Source: Sarocladium kiliense (taxonomy: Eukaryota > Ascomycota > Sordariomycetes > Hypocreales > Sarocladiaceae). From it: DNA of 64,000 bases. A model generated the notes under the pieces. It was not told the DNA's origin and did not search any database. It was given only the letters and a program-made list of their open reading frames with translations. Each line of letters opens with the position of its first letter. The stretch's first letter is position 1. Below are positions 55,023 through 64,000 of the stretch, piece by piece. Made by a program: the position numbers and the translations under genes. Location: NCBI GenBank assembly GCA_030734395.1, contig JAUZTG010000029.1:5270001-5334000 (forward strand), given 5' to 3'.

Positions 55023-56669
55023 TTACCACACATCATCTGAGCTCTCAACCATTTGCATCGTCGGCGTCTTTGGTACAAGCCTCTTCATCCTCTTACGGTC
55101 CTCCTTAGTGACCAAGGAAGGCGTCATCGGGACGATAGGCGTGTTTGGCTGATACGGCGAGTATGGCACTGCGCCTGCTGTGAATGGTGTTCTGCCTGTG
55201 GTCGGCGATAGTGGACCAGTACGCTCAAAGACGGTCTGCTTGGTCATTTGAGCCGATGGCGACGCCAATGACGGCTCGTAAGCTCGAAGCGGGAGAGATC
55301 CCCCTGTTCGTACAGCAGATGGTGGGTTAGGGCGCGAGAACGAGGCACCAGGCTTGGGTGATGATGGGAGGGACGGCTTGTGGAAACCGGGAGAGCGCGG
55401 TGACGCTGGGAGACCGACCAGCGGTGCACTAGAATGCATCGAGGTAGCTGACTCCGGGTCATACTCGGTTGGTGCTTGTGACATGTTCCGGTTATGTGTG
55501 CGAATCGCCTGGGCGGTATCAAGTTGGACAGCGATTCTCTCGTCGATGCTCTGAACGCTTTGAGGAGAGATGTCTGGTGTCAGAGGTGCGCCGTTGTTCC
55601 GAGGTGAGGTCGCCAACGGCATTCCAGGAACCGGAGGCGGCGGAGGTGGTGCATAATGCCTTGGTGGAATGCCTGACATCTCCTGGGATTCCTGACGAGG
55701 GAAAGTACCGGACTGCGGCGTCATGATAGGCGAAGAAATACTCACTCCCTTGGGAGTTTTCTTCTTGGGTGATCGCAGTGCAGAGAAGAGAGACGATGTC
55801 CGTGACTGAGTCTTCTCCTCGCTGGCCTTTGATAGATTGAGATTGGCAGGCTTGTTCCTTTCCTTCTTTGAGAGAGTAGATTTGGTCGAACGATCGGATG
55901 TAGAGTATCTCTCGGCCGATGTCACAACCGGGAAAGGTGGGTCAAGCACCATGCCCTTCTGCTTGGCCTCCTCATGCTCAAAAGCATACTTGTACATCTC
56001 CTCCAGCTGTTGTTGTGCCATGGCTCTGTCAGCAGCGACGACGCTCTGGTCGACTTGGAAGTTGACACCGGGAGCGCTTGTTGTTGAGATTGGCGAAGGG
56101 TGAATATAAGGCCCGGGTTCGTTGAACTCGGTCCGAGTGGGCGAGGGATAAGAGAAGTTGGGAACGTAAGTTGCGGGACCAAGAGGAGCGCCGGGAGCAC
56201 CAGGAATCTGGAGCCTGTGGATATGGTCGTAGGACGTAAATGCGTTGGCAACGAGGGTTGGGTCGAACCTTTCCTCGCTGGCGTCCTTGCTGTCTTGGAT
56301 GTACTCAGCTCCAAAGTCGATCTCGTCGTTGGCAGCCCTGAGGTGCTCTCGTCTTTTTTTTGCAAGGCAAAGCAAAGTGATGGCGACCAGCACCAAGGAG
56401 AAGGCGTATGCACCGACAATGGCACCAATTTGAGCGGGAAGATACGACTTGTCACGAAGAGCACCGGCTGAAGCGGGGGGACCGTCCTCTGGTGCAGGTG
56501 CGGGATCCCAGTCGATATTGAGCGGGTTGTTGTTGGGTGCGCGTTCGTATATTGACGGCGCAGCGTCGGCAAGAGTTGTTGAAGACAGAGCAAGAATGAA
56601 TGGTATCAAAGGCAGAACGAATGAAGCACAAGACAGAAGAGCAAGAGGAGAGGGGGGATGTGAGGGCAT
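55023..56669 (-). CDS. uncharacterised single-pass membrane protein with signal peptide
   Basis: The single open frame encodes 548 aa. I do not recognise a named family. Visible parts are a hydrophobic N-terminal signal (about 1-36, ending 'TTLADA'), a short Pro/Asn-rich outside segment (37-80), one transmembrane helix (81-102, 'IGAIVGAYAFSLVLVAITLLCL') followed by basic KKRRE, and a long cytoplasmic tail rich in Ser, Pro and Thr. The tail holds a proline run (PPPPPPVPG) near 350 and a basic ending 'LVTKEDRKRMKRLVPKTPTMQMV' that looks conserved rather than random. The layout resembles fungal plasma-membrane sensors or scaffolds with disordered tails, but no function is assigned. Divergent from srs2 across 1.7 kb. 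Confidence 0.85.
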   Translation of the reverse strand: MPSHPPSPLALLSCASFVLPLIPFILALSSTTLADAAPSIYERAPNNNPLNIDWDPAPAPEDGPPASAGALRDKSYLPAQIGAIVGAYAFSLVLVAITLLCLAKKRREHLRAANDEIDFGAEYIQDSKDASEERFDPTLVANAFTSYDHIHRLQIPGAPGAPLGPATYVPNFSYPSPTRTEFNEPGPYIHPSPISTTSAPGVNFQVDQSVVAADRAMAQQQLEEMYKYAFEHEEAKQKGMVLDPPFPVVTSAERYSTSDRSTKSTLSKKERNKPANLNLSKASEEKTQSRTSSLFSALRSPKKKTPKGVSISSPIMTPQSGTFPRQESQEMSGIPPRHYAPPPPPPVPGMPLATSPRNNGAPLTPDISPQSVQSIDERIAVQLDTAQAIRTHNRNMSQAPTEYDPESATSMHSSAPLVGLPASPRSPGFHKPSLPSSPKPGASFSRPNPPSAVRTGGSLPLRAYEPSLASPSAQMTKQTVFERTGPLSPTTGRTPFTAGAVPYSPYQPNTPIVPMTPSLVTKEDRKRMKRLVPKTPTMQMVESSDDVW

Positions 56670-58353
56670 GATGGGAGCGGTCAGCTCTCAAAAGGACCCT
56701 ATTTAAGAGCGACGATCACTGTGTGACGAGGAGCTCCGGGACAGGAGCAGTCGAAACATGATGCGAGGGGCAGACGTGACAAGGGGATCAAGGGGATCAA
56801 AGAAGTGAGACCGGAGTTGCGGCATCAAAGAGGGTCGAAAGGGTATATAGCGGCTGGTGATGCTCGGGAGTGTGTCGAGATTTAGGCGCTGGGAGATGTT
56901 AGTGGACGAGAGGCCAAGGATGGCGCCGCGGGGATGGACACATAGGTAGCGCCACTAGATGCGTTGAGGAAAGGCATGGCGAGTAGGGACATCAAAGTGG
57001 TCACTTTACAGGGAAGCAGCACGACGAGTATAGCAGCAGAGAGGGAATAACAGAGCGGTATTGGGGCTTGGAACACGGCCTGGACGGTGACTGAGCAAAG
57101 TCGTTTGGAGGAAGATATCGGGCTGCGCGCTGTGATAGGTCAACTGCGGGTGACGAGCAGGGATGTCTAAGCGCCGACGAAAAGGTGGCGATTGGTGATG
57201 GTGGTGACTGTGGTGGTGATGGGAGGCGGGAGATGGAGACGATGCCGGCGGTGGAGGTGGTGCAGGGCAGCTGTGTGTGCTGCGATTGGCCTACCGTTAA
57301 AGAGGTGCCCCGCTCCATCCCCGCGCGCCGTCCCTTGATGTTTATTGCATTTTGGCCAATCACAACTCACGAAACCTCGTGAAGTACCACTAGCGCGAGA
57401 ACCTGGTGCACGTGTACTTGCTTCGCGAGTCTCGGGTCCTATTCTCGTTCTCTTGGTGATATGTGACGGATGTGCTCGTTGCTTGGTCCAGCAGTTGATG
57501 TCGGGGATGCAAGGCAATATCACAGCTGCTTGCATCACTAGTCTGTGGTAGCTTCTTGCCGAAGTGATATCGCTTCACGATCAACATCGCCTTATCGCTG
57601 GATCAGGGTTCATCGCCGCTAGCAGCATTGCAACGCTTGTGTCGGCAATCGTGCAATTGGTCTTTCTGACTGTGAAGCTAGCTAAATGAACGGATCAGCC
57701 GGCAGTTGAGGATGTAGAAAGGGTAGGCGAGGAGGGCGGCTGTCGTCACGATCCACGTTTCGTTGATACCACTGACTGCCGACATGACAGGAGTCAGGTC
57801 CTTTTGCGGATCTCAGGGGGAACCCTACCAAATCTGCAACGACGCTGCTCAAACTGTCCTCTCGTTCTTTGAATCGACCAACAGCCGTCGTTGTCAAGGT
57901 TAGGTATCGATGTGGTGCAACATCAGAAGTCGAAGTCAATGGTTGCCATCTTGGGTTGCCCACAATCAAATGCCGTCGTTCAAAGGGCAAAGCTTTAGGA
58001 GGCATTGAAGAGACGGCAGATGAAGGCTCACCGCAGCTTTCAACACTGTCCTAGGCTGGACTTCTCAGATCCGGCTATGTAGATCAAGAGGGGACGATTC
58101 AGTCAAATCCTCACCCACTTTGGCCCCACTTTCTCCCAGATCGCCTCAAAGTGCACACGTGATCGCGCGACGGTCTGGCGATGCTCCAAACAACAGCAAT
58201 GTGTCTCTGAACGAAGCCTGCAGCTCTGAACGATATTGAAATGCGCCACGACTGCTCCTGCACCCTATATTCCTGAATAGAGTGATCACATAGCTCAATG
58301 CGCGCGTACGAAGCTCCGATAACGTCGCGACGCGCCTTCTCAGACGCGTCAAG
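56670..58353. other. divergent promoter region between membrane protein and srs2 genes
   Basis: No gene is recognised in 1.7 kb. CCAAT boxes occur at 57285-57289 (- strand) and 57356-57362 (+ strand). Short frames on the - strand (57001-57587) lack any recognisable protein. Confidence 0.5.
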
Positions 58354-61338
58354 ATGCCCCAAACCCCCGAATCAGCCATCCTGAGCTCGCTCAACAAAGC
58401 TCAACGACGCGCCGTCACCTCAAATGCATCTACAGTTGCTATCCTGGCAGGACCAGGTAGCGGCAAAACTCACACACTGACGTCGCGCGTCGTGTGGCTC
58501 GTCCAGCAAGCCAAGTTCCAACCCGCCGACATCATTGTTGCGACTTTCACCGTCAAATCTGCGCGTGAGATGCGCGAGCGTATTGGGAAGACTCTCGGCG
58601 GACAGATTGAGAAGAAGATTGTCCTTGGAACCTTCCACTCTATCGCACGGAGATACTTGGCTGCTTATGGCAAGCTAATTGGGCTGGACCCAAAGTTCGG
58701 TATTGCGGATGACGGGGACTCAAAAGCCATAATCCAGAGGATCTGCAAACGACTTGATCTCAATGTTGAGCCGTTCTACGCAAAGTCATGGATAAGCAAG
58801 CAAAAGGCAGCAGGAACTGGCGTCTTGCTCACCCAGAAGTCGCAGAAGAAGACGGACAATCCAGCTTTGACCTTGTGCTTCAAAGCCTACCAGGAGCAAC
58901 TGTCGCAATCGAATTTACTGGATTACGATGATCTGCTCGTCAAATGCGTGGAACTCTTGAGGTCTCACCCATCCTGTGTTTCCAATGTTCAGTCAGTCCT
59001 CATTGACGAGTACCAAGACACCAACGGGGTCCAGTACGAGCTTATGCGTCTCTTCGCCCAAGCCCGGAGCCGGATTACAATTGTCGGAGACCCTGATCAG
59101 AGCATCTATGGCTGGAGATCGGCCGAGATCAAGAACCTTCATCGTCTTCTGCGGGACTATCCACAGACTGATGAAATTTCGCTGGAGGAGAACTACCGCT
59201 CATCCCAGTCCATCCTCAATGTCTCCTTGCAAGTGATTCAACAAGACAAAAATCGCTACCAGAAGGTTCTTTTGCCGGTACACACTAAGGGCGCAACTCC
59301 AGTACTTAGAACTCTCAAGAGCTCGGCCACCGAAGGCGAGTGGATTGTCACGGAGATCAAGCGCATGGTGATGATGCTGGGCAATATGGTCAAGTACGAC
59401 GACGTAGCCATTCTGCTACGCTCAGCCGCACTATCGCGACATATCGAGTCTGCGTTAGGAAAGGCTGGCATCTCATACCGCATGATTGGCGGACACAAGT
59501 TCTACGATCGGAAGGAGATCAAGATCTTGTTGGATTACTTACGCGTTGTGTACCAACCAGACAACAACGATGCTGTTGCCCGTGTCATCAATGTGCCACG
59601 GAGGGGCATTGGCGACACGACTATTAAGTCTCTTCTTGAGGAAGCAGAGAAAGCGAAGCTCAGTCTTTGGACTGTTCTCTGCAAACATTGCCGAGGCGAG
59701 CGCAAAGCTATCACCAATATTCGGACCAACATGGAGCAAAAGCTCAACAGTGGACTCCTGAGAATCATCCTTACTCTTCAACAAAAAGCCTCAGCGATCA
59801 TGGCGAGCAGTCAGTTCACACTCGTTGATCTCATTGAACAGCTCGTCAATTTGCTGGGATTCAAGAAGTTCTTGGAGGATGAGTATCCTGAAGATCATGA
59901 AGGACGCTGGGCCAATGTGCAAGAGCTTGTCAGCCTCGCCCGTGACTTTGTACGAGACCTCAGCCGCAACGAAGAAGATAATCTGCCCGAAATCGAGGAC
60001 CTCGAACAAGTTAAAGAGGAGGGAATCCTTGGTCGTTTCCTTGCAAACATCGCCCTTGCATCGGATGCTCAAAAGGGGGAGGAGAACGGGGATAAGGCCT
60101 CACTCGTCACGATCTCAACCATTCATGCAGCAAAGGGCCTGGAATGGCCTGTAGTTTTTGTGCCTTCAGTGTACACAGGGTCTATTCCACACTCGAGAGC
60201 GGAGGATCTGGATGAGGAGCGACGCCTTCTCTATGTCGCCATGACTCGCGCCAAAGCACTACTATATCTCAGCTACCCTCTATACGGCTCTCAAGGAATG
60301 AGTGGCAAGGTTGAGCTTTCGCCATTCATCACCCCAATTGCAAATACTGCCTTCGCGAAGAAGGGCCCATCCTTCGACCGTGCAGTTGTCGAGGCAGCAG
60401 CCAAAATCCTTGGTCGAGAGGCCCCAACAGAGCAAAAGGTGTTTGGGACGATGCCCACCATGTTCTCTCCTGAAGACGATAGGTTTCCTGTTGATCCTGC
60501 TGATCCTAAGAACTTCGACGGGATCGCTTCATTGCCAGATAGGCAACCCGGCCGCAAGCGACCACGTGGAGAATATAGTGACGGCACGCCTATCCCAGAG
60601 GAGCGACCATGGAAGCGGGAGTACACCACTACCATGGAACAGGCTTCAAACTTCACGATATCATCCTTACCTGGCTTCGTTTCGGCTGGTGCACACCAAA
60701 GCGCCCTTGCCGCAGCAGAGGCAGCCGCGGTGGCAGCAGCACCACCCAAGGCCGGACAGCGACCAGGTGGTGCCAAGGGCAACCCAGCACGGCGTCCTGG
60801 GCAGCGCAGTCTGTTGAATTATGTTGCAAAGACAACGATGTCTGAGGTCAGCTCGCGTCGACGAGAAGAGATGGCGCTATCAACATTTCAACCTCAGATT
60901 GTCACACAAGCCGCGCGAAATACAGCCCAGCCAGGGTCGACAACCTCGAAAGCAGCGCAGGACACCCCAGTGATTGCACCAGATCTGGCGAAGCATCGAC
61001 TGGCTGTTGGCAGACCGCTACCCAAGCCTACCGCGCGCTTTCCCGACGCCGAGGGTCCACGGAAGCGATACAACTGCTTCTCCAGCTCCCCCCCTCGAGC
61101 TTCGTCTCCCGAGAAAACGGTTGAAGCAGTGACGAAGACAACCGAAGATTCAGTCAACGTTATCAAGATTGGCGGCGCAATTCAGCCTGCTGCGACTTTC
61201 CACAAGACCACTTTCCAGTCGGTCACGGCGACTGGTGGAGTTCGCCGGCCGGTCGGCCTGGGTCCGCCACCCACGATGGACCGATTACGGAAACCGTTTA
61301 AACCTCTGACGATTAACAGACCTCAGAGACAGGGATGA
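58354..61338 (+). CDS. srs2: SRS2-type ATP-dependent 3'-5' DNA helicase (UvrD family)
   Basis: This helicase dismantles Rad51 filaments and limits recombination, by homology to yeast Srs2. The uninterrupted frame encodes 994 aa. All UvrD/Rep motifs are in order: Q motif 'LNKAQRRAV' (14-22), Walker A 'AGPGSGKTHTLTSRV' (about 32-46), Ia 'VATFTVKSAREMRERI', II 'LIDEYQDTN' (about 214-222), III 'VGDPDQSIYGWRSA', IV 'LEENYRSSQSIL', V 'TISTIHAAKGLEWPVVFVP' and VI 'DEERRLLYVAMTRAKALL'. The C-terminal 300 residues are disordered. They carry 'QRSLLNYV' (817-824), a degenerate PCNA-box, and 'VNVIKI' (934-939) after acidic residues, like a SUMO-interacting motif. The start gives MPQTPESAILSSLNKAQ, a normal entry to the first helicase domain. 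The main alternative is another UvrD-like fungal helicase. Confidence 0.92.
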   Translation: MPQTPESAILSSLNKAQRRAVTSNASTVAILAGPGSGKTHTLTSRVVWLVQQAKFQPADIIVATFTVKSAREMRERIGKTLGGQIEKKIVLGTFHSIARRYLAAYGKLIGLDPKFGIADDGDSKAIIQRICKRLDLNVEPFYAKSWISKQKAAGTGVLLTQKSQKKTDNPALTLCFKAYQEQLSQSNLLDYDDLLVKCVELLRSHPSCVSNVQSVLIDEYQDTNGVQYELMRLFAQARSRITIVGDPDQSIYGWRSAEIKNLHRLLRDYPQTDEISLEENYRSSQSILNVSLQVIQQDKNRYQKVLLPVHTKGATPVLRTLKSSATEGEWIVTEIKRMVMMLGNMVKYDDVAILLRSAALSRHIESALGKAGISYRMIGGHKFYDRKEIKILLDYLRVVYQPDNNDAVARVINVPRRGIGDTTIKSLLEEAEKAKLSLWTVLCKHCRGERKAITNIRTNMEQKLNSGLLRIILTLQQKASAIMASSQFTLVDLIEQLVNLLGFKKFLEDEYPEDHEGRWANVQELVSLARDFVRDLSRNEEDNLPEIEDLEQVKEEGILGRFLANIALASDAQKGEENGDKASLVTISTIHAAKGLEWPVVFVPSVYTGSIPHSRAEDLDEERRLLYVAMTRAKALLYLSYPLYGSQGMSGKVELSPFITPIANTAFAKKGPSFDRAVVEAAAKILGREAPTEQKVFGTMPTMFSPEDDRFPVDPADPKNFDGIASLPDRQPGRKRPRGEYSDGTPIPEERPWKREYTTTMEQASNFTISSLPGFVSAGAHQSALAAAEAAAVAAAPPKAGQRPGGAKGNPARRPGQRSLLNYVAKTTMSEVSSRRREEMALSTFQPQIVTQAARNTAQPGSTTSKAAQDTPVIAPDLAKHRLAVGRPLPKPTARFPDAEGPRKRYNCFSSSPPRASSPEKTVEAVTKTTEDSVNVIKIGGAIQPAATFHKTTFQSVTATGGVRRPVGLGPPPTMDRLRKPFKPLTINRPQRQG

Positions 61339-61711
61339 TCGTCAAAGTATTTAGTAATTCAGCGGGCGTTTTCGGCGTTGTAAGGGTTCGGGATAACGGC
61401 GCAGCGTGTACAAGTAAGGCATGACTGTTAAGCATAACGCTGAGGTGGGGTTCAGTGTGGTTCTGGACGAACCTGCTCAAGTATAAAGGAACGGCCTCGT
61501 ACCATGAGAATCGTATTAGAAATTCAGCATCAAGCATCCAATTCATCATTCGATCTATCCTTTGATCAAAGCTTTCGAGTCAAATCGACAAAAACTACGA
61601 AGAATCTCCAACTCAACCTTTGCTCTCTCATCTTACCAACCTACCCCACCCCGGCACCTGAACACCTATATTATACCACCTACGGCAATAACAGCAATCC
61701 AACCGGCTACC
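61339..61711. other. intergenic between srs2 and small membrane protein gene
   Basis: No gene is seen. From about 61560 the sequence is C/T-rich, like a leader. Confidence 0.5.
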
Positions 61712-61966
61712 ATGTCTGCCGTTCTCGCGTCCCGCATGACCTCTCCGGCTGTCAAGCTGGTGACCGCATCGCTCCCTGCATCTTCCAGGAGCATGAGCAA
61801 CACGAGCGCATCTGCTGGCTCTGCCTCAGTGGGATCATCCGGATTTTGGAAGAGCCTGTCGCCAAACACGCGTCGCAATGTCAAGATTGGAGTGGCTGTC
61901 TGTATAGCCACGGATGCTTTCGTGCTGTACAAGTATCCCGGAGTCTTCGGATTGAAGACGGAGTAG
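61712..61966 (+). CDS. small putative mitochondrial membrane protein
   Basis: This is an 84-aa protein that I do not recognise. The first 55 residues are rich in Ser, Ala and basic residues and contain no acidic residue, as in a mitochondrial presequence ('MSAVLASRMTSPAVKLVTAS', 'SRSMSN'). A single hydrophobic segment (about 58-75, 'VKIGVAVCIATDAFVLYKY') is followed by a short tail. The size and layout are like small accessory subunits of respiratory complexes, but this is a guess. The open frame extends upstream to 61562 with no ATG there that fits better, and CTACCATGTCT is good start context. An overlapping + frame (61504-62019) in another phase is a shadow. Confidence 0.7.
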   Translation: MSAVLASRMTSPAVKLVTASLPASSRSMSNTSASAGSASVGSSGFWKSLSPNTRRNVKIGVAVCIATDAFVLYKYPGVFGLKTE

Positions 61967-62926
61967 GAATGACGCGCTACGGTGGGCGGGGTGTGCCGTT
62001 GGCTGCATGGTTCTGTTGAGATGGAGTAGGGCTTTTGCTACGAGGCAGTCATTGGCATGGTAATGATGTAACTGGAAATGCCTCGATCGGGAAGAAGAAA
62101 TAATAGAGATCTCTTTGCCCAGAAATTACTATGAGGCCAGAATGTTAAACCGGCCATTCATGCGTTGCGTGTCTTGAGCGAAAGAAGCCAATAACGGACA
62201 TACTATCAAATGAAAGATATCGGCTCAACTGTCCGAAAAGACTATCAAGGAGATAAGCGAACCTAGTCACGTCGCTGTCGTAGGGTTGCGTTGCAATCAA
62301 GACCCTCCCTCTTATTTAATAGTAGTCATGATAAGTCTCCTCCTATGCATTATCGCAATAGCTCCGAACTCACTTCCCTCCGTTTCCTTGCTTCTTGACA
62401 AAAAGCAACAACCCTGCACCTCGCTTAACTTACACCAAGTAGCATTCGACCTCAATCAAATCCGCCTTCCACTCACAACCACCAGCTCGTGCCAGCCCCA
62501 ACTCGGCAGGTAACCTCCCGCCGTGCGCCAATCCACAACCCCTCAGGATACGGCGGTCACTGGTTCGCCTGCACCCCAGGATCAATCAAATGACTGACCA
62601 GTCGCGAGCCCGCCATTGGCGCCACACAACCGGCTTGGGGTTGCATGCCGTGTCTTTGGCTGCGAGGGTGCATGCGACTATCACTGAGATGCTACGACAA
62701 ACGAGGGCGTGATGATGGCAGGCGTACCGAGGTTTGACGCAACAGGTCGCCATGTGCTCGCCAGTCATGAGGTTCCGCAGCTGGCGACGGATATGAGATC
62801 TGGATCAGGGATGCTGTTTATCTCCAGTGCATCGCCTCGCCTTGCCTCGCCTTGCCTCGCCCTGGCAAGCTGTGCATTCTCGCATCGCTCTTCTCCAAGG
62901 GCAGGGGATCATCGTCGCCAGCAATC
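61967..62926. other. intergenic, ceramidase promoter
   Basis: No gene is recognised. A short 10-bp tandem repeat lies shortly before the ceramidase start. The stretch at 62100-62350 is AT-richer. Confidence 0.5.
62836..62863. repeat. 10-bp tandem repeat (CTCGCCTTGC), about three units
   Basis: Two exact units and one diverged unit run head to tail in the leader of the ceramidase gene. It may vary in length between strains. Confidence 0.75.
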
Positions 62927-64000
62927 ATGGCGCTGCGCAACCTAATGCCTCTGCTTGGGGCACTGCTCTTCGCTATCTTGACCGCTTCTCCCGTCTATGC
63001 CTTCAGTGTCCGAGACTTTCTCTCTTCCCAGCATGCTAAGCAGCCGCTGAAGAGTCGAGCTGCGGGCGATAAGTATCTGATCGGTGTGGGCAAGGCCGAC
63101 ATCACTGGCCCTGTTGTGGAGGTTGGTTTCGCTGGTTATGCCGACCTGGCTCAGACCGGTACTGGGTTGCGCCAGCGTCTGTACAGTCGTGCTTTCCTCG
63201 TGGGAGACGTCAACAACCCAGAGGATCGGTTTGTGTATCTTGTGCTGGATACGCAATCTGGAGACACGGCTGTCCGTTACGGCATCCTCGAGGGTGTCAA
63301 GGCCTTGGGCAGCGAGTATTCTGTCTATAATGGGCATAACATTGCCGTGACGGGCACTCATAGCCATGCAGGCCCGGCAGGATGGTTCAACTACTTGCTC
63401 CCGCAGATCACGTCCCTCGGCTTCGACAAGCAGAGCTACCAGGCAATTGTCGATGGTGCTGTGCTAGCTATCAAGCGCGCCCACGAGAACATCCAGGAGG
63501 TAAGCCTAGCCATGATCTTCTCAGACGAACTGGACTGATCTTTTATAGGGTTACCTCGACGTGTCCAGTGCTAAAGTCAAGGACGGTGCTATCAACCGCT
63601 CTCTCTACGCCTACTTGAACAACCCGCAGAGCGAGCGCGACCAGTACGAAGACGAGACCGACACGACTCTCACCCTTCTCCGGTTCCAACGCGCTTCAGA
63701 CGAAAAGAACATCGGTGTCCTAACCTGGTACCCGACACATCCCACATCGCTCCTCGGCAACAACACACATGTTGCTGGCGATAATAAGGGTGTAGCGGCA
63801 TGGATGCTGGAGCGTGACCTCGCAGGCGATGACTCGGCAGCCGACGGCTTCGTTGCCGGCTTTAGTCAAGCTAACGTTGGCGATACTAGCCCCAATGTTC
63901 TTGGAGCGTATTGCGATGATGGATCCGGCGACCAGTGCAGCTTTGAGAACAGTACCTGTGCTGATGGCAAGTCTCAGTCTTGTCACGGACGTGGTCCAGA
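62927..64000 (+). CDS. neutral/alkaline ceramidase, secreted, 3' end outside window
   Basis: The enzyme hydrolyses the amide bond of ceramide to sphingosine and fatty acid. Two exons are visible (62927-63499, 63549 to the window end), 341 complete codons. The family is usually about 700-760 aa, so about half is missing. An N-terminal signal peptide (1-25, 'LLGALLFAILTASPVYA') points to secretion. Family signatures are 'LIGVGKADITGPVVEVGFAGYA', 'RLYSRAFLVGD', 'VTGTHSHAGPAGWFNYLL' (zinc-binding His region) and 'SQANVGDTSPNVLGAYCDDG', which holds the catalytic Ser. The 49-bp intron is in phase 0. The start at 62927 is the only ATG that begins the signal peptide. Confidence 0.94.

Noticed and set aside
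61504..62019. 171-codon + frame over the small mitochondrial protein gene
   Set aside because: Different phase and patchy composition. The 84-aa frame has a coherent presequence and hydrophobic helix.

Overview
The window is nuclear DNA from a filamentous ascomycete (Pezizomycotina). The evidence is short spliceosomal introns of about 48-95 bp with CTRAC-type branch sites, intron-bearing housekeeping genes, a fungal three-module nitrite reductase, a SREBP/SrbA-type regulator and a RON1-type Ndt80 factor. The class is probably Dothideomycetes, which is an impression from protein style and not proven. I rebuilt 23 protein genes by joining exons by eye, and found four tandem tRNA-Arg genes.

Left part (1-24 kb). 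An array of four identical tRNA-Arg(ACG) genes runs off the left edge. After about 2 kb of gene-free DNA come housekeeping genes on the + strand: SAM50, branched-chain 2-oxoacid dehydrogenase E1-beta, F-actin capping protein alpha, cytochrome b5 and TFIIE-beta. A four-finger C2H2 regulator follows on the - strand, with a 4.9 kb gene-free region upstream of it. Then come LSB5 (VHS/GAT), OPI3 (phospholipid methyltransferase) and RXT2 (Rpd3 deacetylase complex), all on the - strand.

Middle part (24.4-41.0 kb). This is an N-acetylglucosamine (GlcNAc) catabolic cluster. It holds a GH3-GNAT fusion protein, GlcNAc-6-phosphate deacetylase, the Ndt80-like activator RON1, an alpha/beta hydrolase, glucosamine-6-phosphate deaminase and a divergent hexokinase that is probably the GlcNAc kinase. 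Together kinase, deacetylase and deaminase turn GlcNAc into fructose-6-phosphate. RON1 is the likely local regulator. No GlcNAc transporter is present. Two features deserve attention: the GH3 domain has lost canonical NagZ-type catalytic residues, and the alpha/beta hydrolase is an unexplained member.

Right part (41-64 kb). This holds RTT107 (multi-BRCT), VPS25, nitrite reductase niiA with NirA and GATA sites in its promoter, the SREBP homologue srbA convergent with niiA, an uncharacterised single-pass membrane protein, an SRS2-type helicase with candidate PCNA- and SUMO-binding motifs, a small putative mitochondrial membrane protein, and a neutral ceramidase cut by the right edge.

I saw no transposon with intact coding sequence, no CRISPR array and no rRNA. 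All exon joins are by eye from splice consensus and reading frame.
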